The notes: generated by a model from the letters alone, not told the origin. A stretch of 13,597 nt of DNA from an uncultured Clostridia bacterium (GCA_938014855.1 CALLQM010000094.1:1-13597); one strand, 5' to 3'. Counted from the first letter of the stretch, positions 1 to 7,272 are shown. Numbers and translations are program-made.

Positions 1-330
1 GGGAGTGCCCCATTTTTTGGAATGCTGTCTTAAAATACCGGGACCGCAGGTAAAAGCAAGATAGCCTAAATTTACACCTACACGCCTTACGATTTCCGCG
101 TCCGCCTCACAAATGGCACGGAGCAAAAGGGTGTTATAAGGGTTTTTCGGGCTATTCGCAATTTTTTGAAGCTTCATAAAGAAATTCTTTTGCTGTTCGC
201 TAGAAGCAAAATGGGTACCAAGATCCACCAATCTGCGAATACCCCGGTTGCGTTCCACTTTCAGATTTGGAATGGTACGTTCCACAACTGAGTCAATGGC
301 CAGTCTCATCAGTCTGCGTCTGAATTCCAA
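1..330 (-). CDS. Partial hypothetical protein (5' end only)
   Basis: An open frame runs without a stop from 330 to the window edge, giving the first 110 residues of a longer protein. I chose the TTG at 330-328 because an AGAAGG ribosome binding site lies 9 bases upstream; the first in-frame ATG (309-307) has no such site. The visible part is rich in Arg and Leu, looks helical, and has no membrane segment. It includes the stretches RGIRRLVDLGTHF and VGVNLGYLAFTCGPGILR. I do not recognise the family. The arrangement faintly recalls the helical N-terminal region that precedes the CxxxCxxC domain in some clostridial radical SAM proteins, but the domain that would decide this lies outside the window. 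It is divergent from the alcohol dehydrogenase at 586. That it is a real gene is fairly sure; its function is unknown. Confidence 0.6.
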   Translation of the reverse strand, partial: MEFRRRLMRLAIDSVVERTIPNLKVERNRGIRRLVDLGTHFASSEQQKNFFMKLQKIANSPKNPYNTLLLRAICEADAEIVRRVGVNLGYLAFTCGPGILRQHSKKWGTP

Positions 331-364
331 GATATTGCACCTTCTTTCAAATCCTATAGTCCCT

Positions 365-392
365 AGTATAGTACAATTGGAAATAATGTTAA
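365..392 (-). promoter_or_regulatory. Candidate promoter for the partial gene at 1-330
   Basis: On the minus strand, TTAACA (392-387) and TATACT (370-365) are separated by 16 bases. Transcription would start near 358 and give a leader of about 28 bases before the TTG start. Motif match only. Confidence 0.45.
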
Positions 393-506
393 TAGACACT
401 TTGTTTTTTTGTCTAAAATTTAAACAAAAGCATTAATTTGCCTAAAAAAACATAGGAATGATTTACGAAAGCAGCATTGTTTTGTCTGATATCTTTCGAT
501 TATTAG

Positions 507-535
507 TTGAATCCGTTACCAAAGTAAGGTATGAT
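507..535 (+). promoter_or_regulatory. Promoter of the BDH-type alcohol dehydrogenase
   Basis: TTGAAT (507-512) and TATGAT (530-535) are separated by 17 bases, a good vegetative-sigma match. The predicted transcript start near 542 leaves a leader of about 44 bases with no obvious structure. The rest of the 331-585 gap is AT-rich, and I see nothing else in it apart from the divergent promoter. Confidence 0.65.
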
Positions 536-585
536 AGTTCTTATATGGATTACAAATTATACGCAAAAATTGGGAGGTATCATGT

Positions 586-1767
586 ATGCAGAATTTTACG
601 TATCACACTCCAACCAAAGTGATTTTTGGCAAAGATTCCGAACTGAAAACAGCTCAGGAAATCAAACAATATAACGGCCATCGTGTTCTTGTTGTTTATG
701 GCGGAAAGAGCGCAGTCAAAAGCGGACTGTTGGCGAAAATTGAACAACAGCTGAAAGACAAAGGGATTGCGTATAAGCTTTTGGGAGGAGTCAAACCGAA
801 TCCACTGCTTTCGTTTGCAAAGAAAGGTGTGGAACTAGCAATCGAGTTTGGCGCAGATTTTATTCTTGCAGTCGGCGGCGGCAGTGTCATTGATACCGCA
901 AAAGGTATTGCGCACGGTGCCGCAAATCCGGGAACAGATATTTGGCAGTATTGGATTGGCGAACGGAAAGTTGAAAAAAGTCTGCCGGTTGGCGTTGTAC
1001 TTACTATTTCTGCGGCGGGCAGTGAGACCAGCAATTCTTCGGTGCTGACCAATGAGGAAACCGGAGAGAAACGCGGCTTATCCTGCGAATGCAACCGCCC
1101 TAAATTTGCAATCATGAATCCGGAATTGACCTATACTCTGCCATCCTATCAAATTGCATGCGGAATTACAGACATCATGATGCATACGCTGGACCGCTAT
1201 TTTACGCCGACCGAAGGCAATGAGCTGACCGACGGCATCGCAGAAACGTTACTGCGCACCACGATTGCCAATGGTACGAAGGCAATGAAAAACCATTATG
1301 ACTATGACGCAATGAGCGAACTGATGTGGTGCGGAAGTTTGTCGCACAATGGACTAACCGGACTGGGTGCGCAGGTGGATTTTGCGCCGCACAAACTTAG
1401 TCATGAACTTAGCGGGAAATTTGATGCCGCGCATGGAGCGGCGCTTGCAACCATGTGGAAAGCATGGGCAGACTATGTTTGGAAAGAAAAACCCGAACGG
1501 TTTGTACGCTATGCCGATAAAGTATGGGATATCCGCAAAGAGAATCCGGAAGAAGCCGTACATGCCGGAATTGATGCAACGGTTGCATATTTTAAATCGA
1601 TTGGTATGCCGACCTGTTTTACAGAACTTGGCATCGGTGTGCAGAATGAGGACATTCTGCGGGAGCTTGCAGACCGTGCAACAGGGAACGGCTCTCATAC
1701 TTTTGGCAGCTTTAAAGTGATTCACCAAGAAGAAGCTTTTGAAATTTACAAACTGGCAAATCATTAA
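586..1767 (+). CDS. Iron-containing alcohol dehydrogenase, butanol dehydrogenase (BDH/YqhD) type
   Basis: This is a cytoplasmic enzyme of the iron-dependent alcohol dehydrogenase superfamily, reducing aldehydes to alcohols with NAD(P)H at the end of fermentation. The protein has 393 residues, normal for the BDH/YqhD branch. The N-terminal half holds the nucleotide-binding region, with VVYGGKSAVKSG at about 37-47 and GGGSVIDTAK at 97-106. The C-terminal helical half carries the metal ligands, which by spacing should be D196, H200, H269 and H283, all present. ATG 586 follows GGGAGG (572-577) by 8 bases; the ATG at 582 is out of frame. It is transcribed alone, from its own promoter to a strong terminator. 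Preference for NADPH, and butanol versus other aldehydes, cannot be decided here. The family call is very safe. Confidence 0.95.
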   Translation: MQNFTYHTPTKVIFGKDSELKTAQEIKQYNGHRVLVVYGGKSAVKSGLLAKIEQQLKDKGIAYKLLGGVKPNPLLSFAKKGVELAIEFGADFILAVGGGSVIDTAKGIAHGAANPGTDIWQYWIGERKVEKSLPVGVVLTISAAGSETSNSSVLTNEETGEKRGLSCECNRPKFAIMNPELTYTLPSYQIACGITDIMMHTLDRYFTPTEGNELTDGIAETLLRTTIANGTKAMKNHYDYDAMSELMWCGSLSHNGLTGLGAQVDFAPHKLSHELSGKFDAAHGAALATMWKAWADYVWKEKPERFVRYADKVWDIRKENPEEAVHAGIDATVAYFKSIGMPTCFTELGIGVQNEDILRELADRATGNGSHTFGSFKVIHQEEAFEIYKLANH

Positions 1768-1777
1768 TGCAATTAGA

Positions 1778-1813
1778 AAAAGGGCATGGAAACGCAAGTT
1801 TCCATGCCCTTTT
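1778..1813. terminator. Bidirectional intrinsic terminator between adh and yedF
   Basis: A perfect 16-base-pair hairpin (arms 1778-1793 and 1798-1813, loop GCAA) has a run of A on the left and T on the right. It can therefore stop transcripts arriving from both the alcohol dehydrogenase and the convergent yedF. Confidence 0.9.
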
Positions 1814-1832
1814 GTTCGGTATTGTTATATCT

Positions 1833-2432
1833 TTATATGGTGATTACTCTATCTGCAGAATGCAGGCATTGGGAGATATCGTACATGTTGCTGACGGTTC
1901 CAATTTTTAGCTGGTCAGCAATTTTATAGTAGTTTAGACATGTACCGCAGACCAGAATTTCGATTCCTTTTTCCTTAAGAACCTGAAGGTGTTCGATGAT
2001 TTGCTCATCCCCGGTGGGAAGTTTGACACCGGCATTCATAAACACAATGCTAGTAGGTAGGTTTTCGGCTTCTGTCATGGTGTAAAAATACATGCGCATC
2101 AAAGAAATGCCCAATTCGGCATCTCCGCCGCCAATGATTTCTTTGCCCACAAAAACCACCCATTTTCCGGTTTGTGGTTTTGGTGTAAGTATTTTTTCTG
2201 CTTCTGCGCAGACTTTGCATTCGCCGTCTTTGGAAAAAGTCAGGCAAAAGCCGCCGTCAACGTCTTGTACGTCGGCATGAAACCCTTGATTATCTGCAAG
2301 CCGGCGCAGATTTTCCACAGCGATTTTGTTGTCCACCGCAATTTGAAATTCGGTCACATGCTTATCGATTTCCTTTTTTGCCAAGACAACAGGAATGGGA
2401 CAGTTTTTTCCTTTCGCATCAATAAAGGTCAT
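1833..2432 (-). CDS. yedF: Sulfurtransferase-like selenium metabolism protein YedF
   Basis: This is a 199-residue two-domain protein. Residues 1-70 form a TusA-like domain with the CPIP motif (C11), the position that carries persulfide in TusA. A linker has a Cys pair (C72, C75). Residues 88-199 form a DsrE-like domain with C162 and C165 in VCGTCLNYY. This TusA-DsrE fusion is the YedF family of Clostridia, usually found in organisms that use selenium and often near selD; its exact biochemistry is not settled. A role as a sulfur or selenium relay protein in the cytoplasm is likely. The start follows a GAGGA site. No selD, selA or selB lies in the window. It is divergent from the DUF3343 gene, another putative Se/S carrier, which strengthens the call. 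The family call is safe; the physiological partner is unknown. Confidence 0.88.
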   Translation of the reverse strand: MTFIDAKGKNCPIPVVLAKKEIDKHVTEFQIAVDNKIAVENLRRLADNQGFHADVQDVDGGFCLTFSKDGECKVCAEAEKILTPKPQTGKWVVFVGKEIIGGGDAELGISLMRMYFYTMTEAENLPTSIVFMNAGVKLPTGDEQIIEHLQVLKEKGIEILVCGTCLNYYKIADQLKIGTVSNMYDISQCLHSADRVITI

Positions 2433-2476
2433 ATCATAATTCCTCGCTTTTTTATTTTTCGTTCTGTATTAATTTA

Positions 2477-2505
2477 AGCATAGGAGCATCCTTGCAGAAA
2501 GTCAA
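2477..2505 (-). promoter_or_regulatory. Promoter of yedF
   Basis: On the minus strand, TTGACT (2505-2500) and TATGCT (2482-2477) are separated by exactly 17 bases. The predicted start near 2470 gives a leader of about 38 bases. It lies back to back with the DUF3343-niaR promoter, about 60 bases away. Confidence 0.65.
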
Positions 2506-2566
2506 CGATTTTGACCGATCTATAGAAAGAATTGATAAGAGAGCGGGACCTATTGAAAAACGCCCC

Positions 2567-2595
2567 TCGACAATTTCACCAAACCCGCCTATAAT
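2567..2595 (+). promoter_or_regulatory. Promoter of the DUF3343-niaR unit
   Basis: TCGACA (2567-2572), 17 bases, then a perfect TATAAT (2590-2595). Transcription would start near 2602. The leader of about 60 bases contains an imperfect hairpin (CGGTTTCA at about 2610 with TGAACCG at about 2629, one bulge). No NiaR-like palindrome is visible here, so autoregulation by NiaR is not supported. Confidence 0.65.
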
Positions 2596-2660
2596 AGACA
2601 GATAAGGTGCGGTTTCAGCCAATTTGTTGAACCGTAAAGCGATGAATGGAGGGGCAAAAA

Positions 2661-2954
2661 GTGACCGATCAGTTTTATCTCATGACTTTTGATTCCACAA
2701 CGCATAGTATGCAGACGCATAAGCTGGCAAAACAGCAATTTTCAGTGGCAATGATGCCTGCTCCTAGAGAAATTACGGTCAGCTGTGGGCTTGCTCTCAA
2801 ATTTTTGACAGGGGAACCGGAAACAATCGAATCGTTTTTTCAGTCTCTTTCGGTACCATGCAGATTATATTTAATGGATTGTTCGAGCGCCGATGGCGAG
2901 CGTCCGGTGGAGTTGATTATGGAAAAGCAGGGACAAGGCGGTGATGGAACTTGA
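2661..2954 (+). CDS. DUF3343 family protein, putative Se/S carrier-like
   Basis: This is a small cytoplasmic protein of 97 residues counted from GTG 2661. I prefer that start to the in-frame ATG at 2646 because GGAGGGG (2648-2654) sits 6 bases upstream of the GTG and lies inside the longer reading. It opens with DQFYLMTFDSTTHSMQ, followed by the family hallmark PREITVSCGLAL with one conserved Cys, as in DUF3343, which Pfam describes as a putative Se/S carrier-like protein. No enzymatic residues beyond this Cys are evident. Its stop codon overlaps the niaR start (TTGA), so the two are translationally coupled, and yedF is divergent upstream. I infer a role in holding or passing sulfur or selenium, perhaps tied to NAD metabolism. 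Family fairly certain; function not demonstrated. Confidence 0.82.
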   Translation: MTDQFYLMTFDSTTHSMQTHKLAKQQFSVAMMPAPREITVSCGLALKFLTGEPETIESFFQSLSVPCRLYLMDCSSADGERPVELIMEKQGQGGDGT

Positions 2955-3466
2955 ATACAAATGAAAGACGGGAAAAAATCGTACAGATCCTGCGGGAAAG
3001 CAGCCATCCTGTCAGTGCTTCTGCGCTGGCAAGGCGTTTAAGTGTCAGCCGCCAGATCATTGTAGGGGATGTAGCGCTGCTGCGCGCCGCAAATGTACAG
3101 ATTTCCGCAACACCGCGCGGCTACATTTTGGAGGAGTCAACGGCTCGGACGGACACTTATACAATTGCCTGCCGCCATAACCGAGAGTATCTTGTGGACG
3201 AACTCTATACAATAGTCGATAATGGCGGCGGGCTTTTGGATGTTACAGTGGAACACCCTGTTTATGGTCAGCTTTCCGGTCAGCTTCGCATTTTTTCTCG
3301 ATACGATGCGGATATGTTTATGAAAAAATTGGATAAAAGCAAAGCGCCGCCGCTGTCAATGCTGACAAACGGCGTACATCTGCATACGATTTCTTGCCAA
3401 ACACCGGAGATTTATCAAAGAATTGTTGCACAATTAGAAGAAAAAAACATTCTTTTGCATACGTAA
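2951..3466 (+). CDS. niaR: Niacin-responsive transcriptional repressor NiaR (NadR/YrxA type, 3H domain)
   Basis: This is a 171-residue DNA-binding repressor that senses nicotinic acid and controls NAD synthesis and niacin uptake in Firmicutes. Residues 5-58 form an HTH_11 winged helix with the recognition region SASALARRLSVSRQIIVGDV. Residues 70-168 form the 3H domain, with H76 and E84 (RHNREYLVDEL), H102 (EHPVYG) and H143/H145 (GVHLHTI). The corresponding His and Glu residues bind metal in the Thermotoga homologue. It starts at TTG 2951, overlapping the DUF3343 stop by 4 bases; no in-frame ATG follows before the HTH, so coupled translation fits. A candidate target site lies in front of niaX, directly downstream. 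No terminator follows the gene. Identification is very safe; the ligand is inferred from the family. Confidence 0.93.
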   Translation: MNTNERREKIVQILRESSHPVSASALARRLSVSRQIIVGDVALLRAANVQISATPRGYILEESTARTDTYTIACRHNREYLVDELYTIVDNGGGLLDVTVEHPVYGQLSGQLRIFSRYDADMFMKKLDKSKAPPLSMLTNGVHLHTISCQTPEIYQRIVAQLEEKNILLHT

Positions 3467-3484
3467 CTTTGGCTTAATTGATAC

Positions 3485-3513
3485 TTGACTTTGAATGTGG
3501 ATTGCGTTACTAT
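3485..3513 (+). promoter_or_regulatory. Promoter of niaX
   Basis: TTGACT (3485-3490) and TACTAT (3508-3513) are separated by 17 bases. The start would fall near 3520, inside the palindrome at 3515-3540, so a protein bound there would block initiation. Confidence 0.65.
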
Positions 3514-3514
3514 A

Positions 3515-3540
3515 TTTACAGGTGTCAAGACACATGTAAA
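3515..3540 (+). promoter_or_regulatory. NiaR operator (predicted)
   Basis: This 26-base palindrome has half-sites TTTACAGGTGTC and GACACATGTAAA around a central AA; 11 of 12 positions pair, the exception being 3521/3534. It resembles the GGTGTC/GACACC type of site described for NiaR in Firmicutes. It starts one base after the -10 box of niaX and lies about 50 bases downstream of niaR, a classical repressor position. Binding has not been shown. Confidence 0.82.
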
Positions 3541-3563
3541 TACGTTTAAAGTGAGGATGGAAG

Positions 3564-4151
3564 ATGAATACTAATTATAAAGTCAAAACAATGGTCATCG
3601 CTGCGCTGTTGTGCGGGATTGGCATTGTCATTCCGATGTTTATGCCAAAAGTCGTGCTGGGTCCGATGTCCTTTACGCTGGCAAGCCATGTACCGGTATT
3701 TCTTGCAATTTTTATATCGCCTGCGGTTGCCGCAGTGGTTGCGGTTGTGACAAGCCTTGGGTTTCTGTTTGCAGGGTTTCCAATTGTAATCGTTTTGCGC
3801 GCATTCAGCCATTTGGTTTTTGTTTTGGTTGGCGCACTAATGATTAAAAAATATCGCGAGACTCTTTGTACGGTCGGCGGAACGTTGGGGCTGGGCTTAA
3901 TCACAGGATTGATCCATGCGGTCAGTGAAGTGGTCGTTGTGACCGCGTTCTTTTTCGGCGGTGCAATGGGAGAAGCAACCTATCAACAGGGCTATTGGTA
4001 TGCGGTATTTTTCATGGTTGGAGTGGGAACACTCGTGCACAGTTCGCTTGATTATGCGATTTCGGTCTTTATTTGGAAACATGTACAGAGTGCTATTCGC
4101 ATTCCGGTTTGTGCCCGCGTAAAACCGTTGTCATCCGGCAAAACCTGTTGA
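3564..4151 (+). CDS. niaX: Niacin ECF transporter substrate-binding (S) component, NiaX-like
   Basis: This is a 195-residue integral membrane protein with about five or six hydrophobic segments (roughly residues 10-30, 40-58, 60-78, 84-92, 100-128 and 145-170), the size and shape of an ECF S component. The N-terminal pattern TMVIAALLCGIGIVIP followed by GPMSFTL is typical of these small vitamin-binding membrane subunits. An S component needs the shared EcfA/EcfA'/EcfT module, which is not in the window and is presumably encoded elsewhere. Niacin specificity is inferred from position: directly after niaR, with a NiaR-like palindrome over its start site. ATG 3564 follows GAGGA by 6 bases. The C-terminal 25 residues are hydrophilic and basic. 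ECF S-component type is very likely; the substrate is probable. Confidence 0.85.
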   Translation: MNTNYKVKTMVIAALLCGIGIVIPMFMPKVVLGPMSFTLASHVPVFLAIFISPAVAAVVAVVTSLGFLFAGFPIVIVLRAFSHLVFVLVGALMIKKYRETLCTVGGTLGLGLITGLIHAVSEVVVVTAFFFGGAMGEATYQQGYWYAVFFMVGVGTLVHSSLDYAISVFIWKHVQSAIRIPVCARVKPLSSGKTC

Positions 4152-4176
4152 CGTGAAAGAAATCATGTCGTAAAAT
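4148..4176 (+). promoter_or_regulatory. Promoter of the yfcE-like gene, overlapping the niaX stop
   Basis: TTGACG (4148-4153), 17 bases, then TAAAAT (4171-4176). The -35 box includes the niaX stop codon, so the phosphodiesterase can be expressed independently of NiaR control, although read-through from niaX is also possible because no terminator separates them. Confidence 0.55.
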
Positions 4177-4196
4177 ATGCCGTGGAGGTGCGAAAG

Positions 4197-4742
4197 ATGA
4201 AATTAATGATCGCTTCAGATATCCATGGCTCTCTATATTATTGTGAAAAGATGAAAGCTCTTTTTGAAAAAGAACAACCGGAAAAATTACTGCTTTTGGG
4301 AGACTTACTATATCACGGACCTAGAAATGATTTGCCGCGTGACTATAATCCCAAAGCAGTTATCAAGATTCTCAATGACATGAAACAAGAACTGCTCTGT
4401 GTCCGCGGCAACTGTGAAGCGGAAGTGGATCAGATGGTGTTAGAATTTCCGGTTATGGCGGACTATATGATTCTTTATTTAAAAGGTCATATGATTTTTG
4501 TGACACATGGGCACAACCATAATAAAGAACATCTGCCAATGCTTAAAAAAGGCGATGTGCTCCTACATGGACATACCCATGTGCAGGCAATGGAAGATTG
4601 CGGAGAGTATCTTTATTTGAACCCCGGCTCAATTTCTTTGCCAAAGCAGGACAATGTCAACAGTTATATGATTTATGAAGACGGAACGTTTTACATCAAA
4701 GATTTGGACGGCAATGTTCTAAAAAGCTATGAACTATCATAA
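4197..4742 (+). CDS. yfcE: YfcE-type metallophosphodiesterase
   Basis: This is a cytoplasmic calcineurin-like phosphoesterase of 181 residues, the usual length for YfcE. The ordered metal-binding motifs are all present: SDIHG (D8, H10), GDLLYHGPRN (D36), RGNCE (N72), THGH (103-106) and HGHTH (124-128). E. coli YfcE cleaves phosphodiester model substrates with Mn2+; the natural substrate is not known. I chose ATG 4197 because GGAGGTG (4184-4190) lies 6 bases upstream. The in-frame GTG at 4182 would place that site inside the coding region. It has its own promoter in the niaX tail and ends at a strong terminator. I see no functional link to niacin. Family call very safe. Confidence 0.93.
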   Translation: MKLMIASDIHGSLYYCEKMKALFEKEQPEKLLLLGDLLYHGPRNDLPRDYNPKAVIKILNDMKQELLCVRGNCEAEVDQMVLEFPVMADYMILYLKGHMIFVTHGHNHNKEHLPMLKKGDVLLHGHTHVQAMEDCGEYLYLNPGSISLPKQDNVNSYMIYEDGTFYIKDLDGNVLKSYELS

Positions 4743-4752
4743 TAAGACAACA

Positions 4753-4790
4753 ACCAAAAGAGGGCTGCATATATGCAGCCCTCTTTTGGT
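4753..4790. terminator. Bidirectional terminator between yfcE and the permease
   Basis: A perfect inverted repeat covers all 38 bases, from ACCAAAAGAGGGCTGCAT on the left to its exact complement on the right, with T-rich ends on both strands. It serves the two convergent genes. Confidence 0.9.
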
Positions 4791-4821
4791 GTCTATAAGG
4801 AATGAGTTTGTGGTAAGCAAA

Positions 4822-6177
4822 TTAAACGGATTCCATCATATTCTTTTGGTTTTTTTCGACTTCCATATTCTTCGGAAGAACCAAATTAAGAACTAACGCA
4901 ACAATGAATACGATTGCTACACAGTTGCTTTGCAGAACTTCTCTGACCAACTGCGGGAAAATACCGAAGATATCCGGAACCTGTGTAAATCCAATTCCAA
5001 TACCAATGGAGAGTGCAACAATTGTTGTGTTACGTTGGTTAAAGCCGCAGCGAGTAATCATTTGAACGCCGCTGACCACGAGGGAACCAAACATCATGAT
5101 GGTACAGCCCCCCAAAACGGCTTCTGGCAGCGTTGCAAAAATCGCACCAATCGGAGGAATCAAACCGGCAAGAATCATACAAGCGGCACCGGTCATAATG
5201 GTGAATCGGTTGACAACTTTGGTCATTGCGATCAGGCCAACGTTTTGGCTGAAAGAAGTAATCGGCAGACATCCGAATAGAGAAGCAACCGAACTCATAT
5301 AACCGTCACAAGCGAGCCCGCCTTGGATTTCTTTTTCGGTTACATCGCGTCCAAGCCCGGTAACCGTCATTGCAGAGATATCACCGATTGTTTCGGTAGC
5401 AGATACCAAAAAGATTACCGTAACAGCAATGATTGCGCTGATATTAAATTCCGGTTTAAACGGCAGGAACTGTGGAATCGAAACGATTTGTGCATTGGCA
5501 ATCGTGGCAAAATCCACCATTCCCATCACAGCGGCTGTGATATAGCCGACAACCAAACCAAACAAAACAGACAGCTGTTTCCAAAATGATTTTGCAAAAA
5601 TGTTAAATAGCAGGCATGCAACCAATGTGATTGTTCCAACCAACATATTGTTTGCAGAACCAAAATTTTCAGCGCCAAAACCGCCGCCGAACGAAGCAGC
5701 ACCTACGCTTAAAAGCGAAAAACCAATGGAAGTTACAACACAAGCGGATACAATCGGAGCGATAAATCGACGCCAATATTTTGCAAACATACCAAGCGTA
5801 CCTTCAATCAAACCACCGACCAACGCCGCACCGATCATTGCCTCGGGGCCATAGGTTGCTGTAACATAGCAAAGAATCGTTACAAAGGTGAAACTGACAC
5901 CCATGACTATTGGAAGCTTTGCACCGATTTTCCATAGCGGATAGAGCTGAACGAGTGTGCCGATACCTGCAACAAACATTGCGTTTTGTATGAGCATTGC
6001 TTTTTGCGCTTCATCCAATCCCGCAACACCTGCAACAATAATGATGGGCGCAATATTGGCCACGAACATTGCAAGCACATGCTGCAATCCAAATGGGATC
6101 GCTTTTGTCAGTGGGACTTTACCATCGAGTTGAAAAATGTTCTCTACCGAGCGATTCGCTTTCGTTTGAGTTGACAT
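4822..6177 (-). CDS. NCS2-family nucleobase permease, probably xanthine/purine
   Basis: This 451-residue polytopic membrane protein of the nucleobase:cation symporter-2 family imports a purine or pyrimidine with a cation. Hydrophobic segments run from about residue 26 to 437, enough for the 14-helix fold. Family marks are present: QH at 32-33 in helix 1, E262 in SATETIGDIS, D291, and the signature QNVGLIAMTK (Q311, N312, G314, T319), with spacing matching the substrate-contact residues of E. coli XanQ. The latter and the PITSFSQN context favour xanthine or uric acid over uracil. The start follows GGAGGTG. It lies downstream of a LysR-type gene on the same strand and has its own promoter. No purine riboswitch fits in its leader of about 30 bases. 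Family safe; substrate a reasoned guess. Confidence 0.9.
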   Translation of the reverse strand: MSTQTKANRSVENIFQLDGKVPLTKAIPFGLQHVLAMFVANIAPIIIVAGVAGLDEAQKAMLIQNAMFVAGIGTLVQLYPLWKIGAKLPIVMGVSFTFVTILCYVTATYGPEAMIGAALVGGLIEGTLGMFAKYWRRFIAPIVSACVVTSIGFSLLSVGAASFGGGFGAENFGSANNMLVGTITLVACLLFNIFAKSFWKQLSVLFGLVVGYITAAVMGMVDFATIANAQIVSIPQFLPFKPEFNISAIIAVTVIFLVSATETIGDISAMTVTGLGRDVTEKEIQGGLACDGYMSSVASLFGCLPITSFSQNVGLIAMTKVVNRFTIMTGAACMILAGLIPPIGAIFATLPEAVLGGCTIMMFGSLVVSGVQMITRCGFNQRNTTIVALSIGIGIGFTQVPDIFGIFPQLVREVLQSNCVAIVFIVALVLNLVLPKNMEVEKNQKNMMESV

Positions 6178-6216
6178 AGAGCACCTCCAAAAGTCATACT
6201 AATTACTTTTAGTCAT

Positions 6217-6245
6217 ATTATACCGAAATCATTGGAAAATTACAA
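6217..6245 (-). promoter_or_regulatory. Promoter of the NCS2 permease
   Basis: On the minus strand, TTGTAA (6245-6240) and a perfect TATAAT (6222-6217) are separated by 17 bases. The sequence AGTCATA occurs twice nearby (6192-6198 and 6211-6217), 19 bases apart, and could be a regulator contact. The rest of the 6178-6354 gap is AT-rich and holds no terminator for the upstream LysR gene that I can see. Confidence 0.6.
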
Positions 6246-6354
6246 TAAAATATTACACAAAAAGTGGAGAATGTTTATAGATGATTTCCATAAACTTAGA
6301 AAATGTGCGCTTGTCAATTCAGAAATATGTTTGTAGAATAATCTAATAATTAGA

Positions 6355-7272
6355 CTATCTTCCACATTTTTCTTTCATATATGCAAGGAACCGATTTTGT
6401 AATTTACTAAACTGATGACCCTTGCGAAAAATCAAGACATCTCTATTGGAAAGTCTGGAAAGCGGGCATTCTTTTGTAACCAAGCCAAAGCGATCTAAAA
6501 CGTCTTTGGGCATAGGGGAAACCCACATATAGGTTCCGGGCACGCTTAGCAGGAAGTCGAACTGACTGCCGCGCTCATAGACAAAAATTCTCCTTGATGG
6601 AGATTCCAATTCCGCTCCGACTGCGATATCAGAAAATGAGAGAGAAGGAACCTGCAAGTCGCCGTGTACAATCTCCGTATATCCGGCCAGCATATGGTAA
6701 TTGACCTCGGGCAGCTGTGCAAGCGGATGATCTTTCGACATTAAAAGCTGCATAGTAAATTCACGAAGGGGTTGGGCGACGAGCTTTAGGCTCTTTAAAT
6801 AAGAAAGAAAGTAAGATTCGTAAATAAGCTGATAACGAATGATTCCTAAATCGGATTCTCCGCTGCTGACATCATTTGCTGCAGCCATTGAACTTGTTTC
6901 GCGATATTGAATATCCATATGCTCTTTTTGATCCAAATGGCTGATAAATTCTGCAAACAGATCCGATATGTAAGAAGCACGCGGAACCGACAGACTCAAC
7001 TGAATTGCACGTTCTGTTTTTAGCTGATAAAGCGACTCCAATTCATCGATCTGAGAAAGAATTGTATTGGCATAGGCGAGAAATTCTTCTCCTCGCCGAG
7101 TGGTTTCGACTCCTTTAGAAGTTCGGCGAAAAATGGTAATGCCGATTTCTTTTTCCAATTCTTTGATCGCCTTGCTTAAGTTTGGCTGACCCATATATAG
7201 GTTTTGTGCCGCTTTCGTGATCGATCCGCTTTTTTGTACTTCCGAAACATAACGAAGATAGGCGATGTTCAT
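6355..7272 (-). CDS. LysR-type transcriptional regulator
   Basis: This is a 305-residue regulator of typical LysR length. The N-terminal winged helix (residues 1-60) shows the classical pattern with SGSITKAAQNLYMGQPNLSK and then LEKEIGITIFRRT. A linker helix and a periplasmic-binding-like effector domain (about 85-300) follow. I chose ATG 7272 because GGAGG lies 7 bases upstream and the HTH begins at once; an in-frame ATG at 7299 has no such site. It is divergent from the alcohol dehydrogenase at 7424 and upstream of the NCS2 permease on the same strand. By the usual LysR habit the divergent dehydrogenase is the first candidate target, the permease the second. The effector cannot be read from sequence. 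Confidence 0.93.
   Translation of the reverse strand: MNIAYLRYVSEVQKSGSITKAAQNLYMGQPNLSKAIKELEKEIGITIFRRTSKGVETTRRGEEFLAYANTILSQIDELESLYQLKTERAIQLSLSVPRASYISDLFAEFISHLDQKEHMDIQYRETSSMAAANDVSSGESDLGIIRYQLIYESYFLSYLKSLKLVAQPLREFTMQLLMSKDHPLAQLPEVNYHMLAGYTEIVHGDLQVPSLSFSDIAVGAELESPSRRIFVYERGSQFDFLLSVPGTYMWVSPMPKDVLDRFGLVTKECPLSRLSNRDVLIFRKGHQFSKLQNRFLAYMKEKCGR

Noticed and set aside
1354..1797. 147-codon open frame on the minus strand inside the first alcohol dehydrogenase
   Set aside because: It lies opposite a clearly functional gene, has no ribosome binding site, and its translation shows no domain; it is a shadow frame.
2646..2660. ATG at 2646 as the DUF3343 start
   Set aside because: The codons after it form the GGAGGGG ribosome binding site of the GTG at 2661, and family members begin near that GTG.
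6342..6354. TCTAAT-A-ATTAGA palindrome just after the LysR stop, as a terminator
   Set aside because: It is short, AT-only apart from one G/C pair per arm, and has no following T-run on the minus strand.
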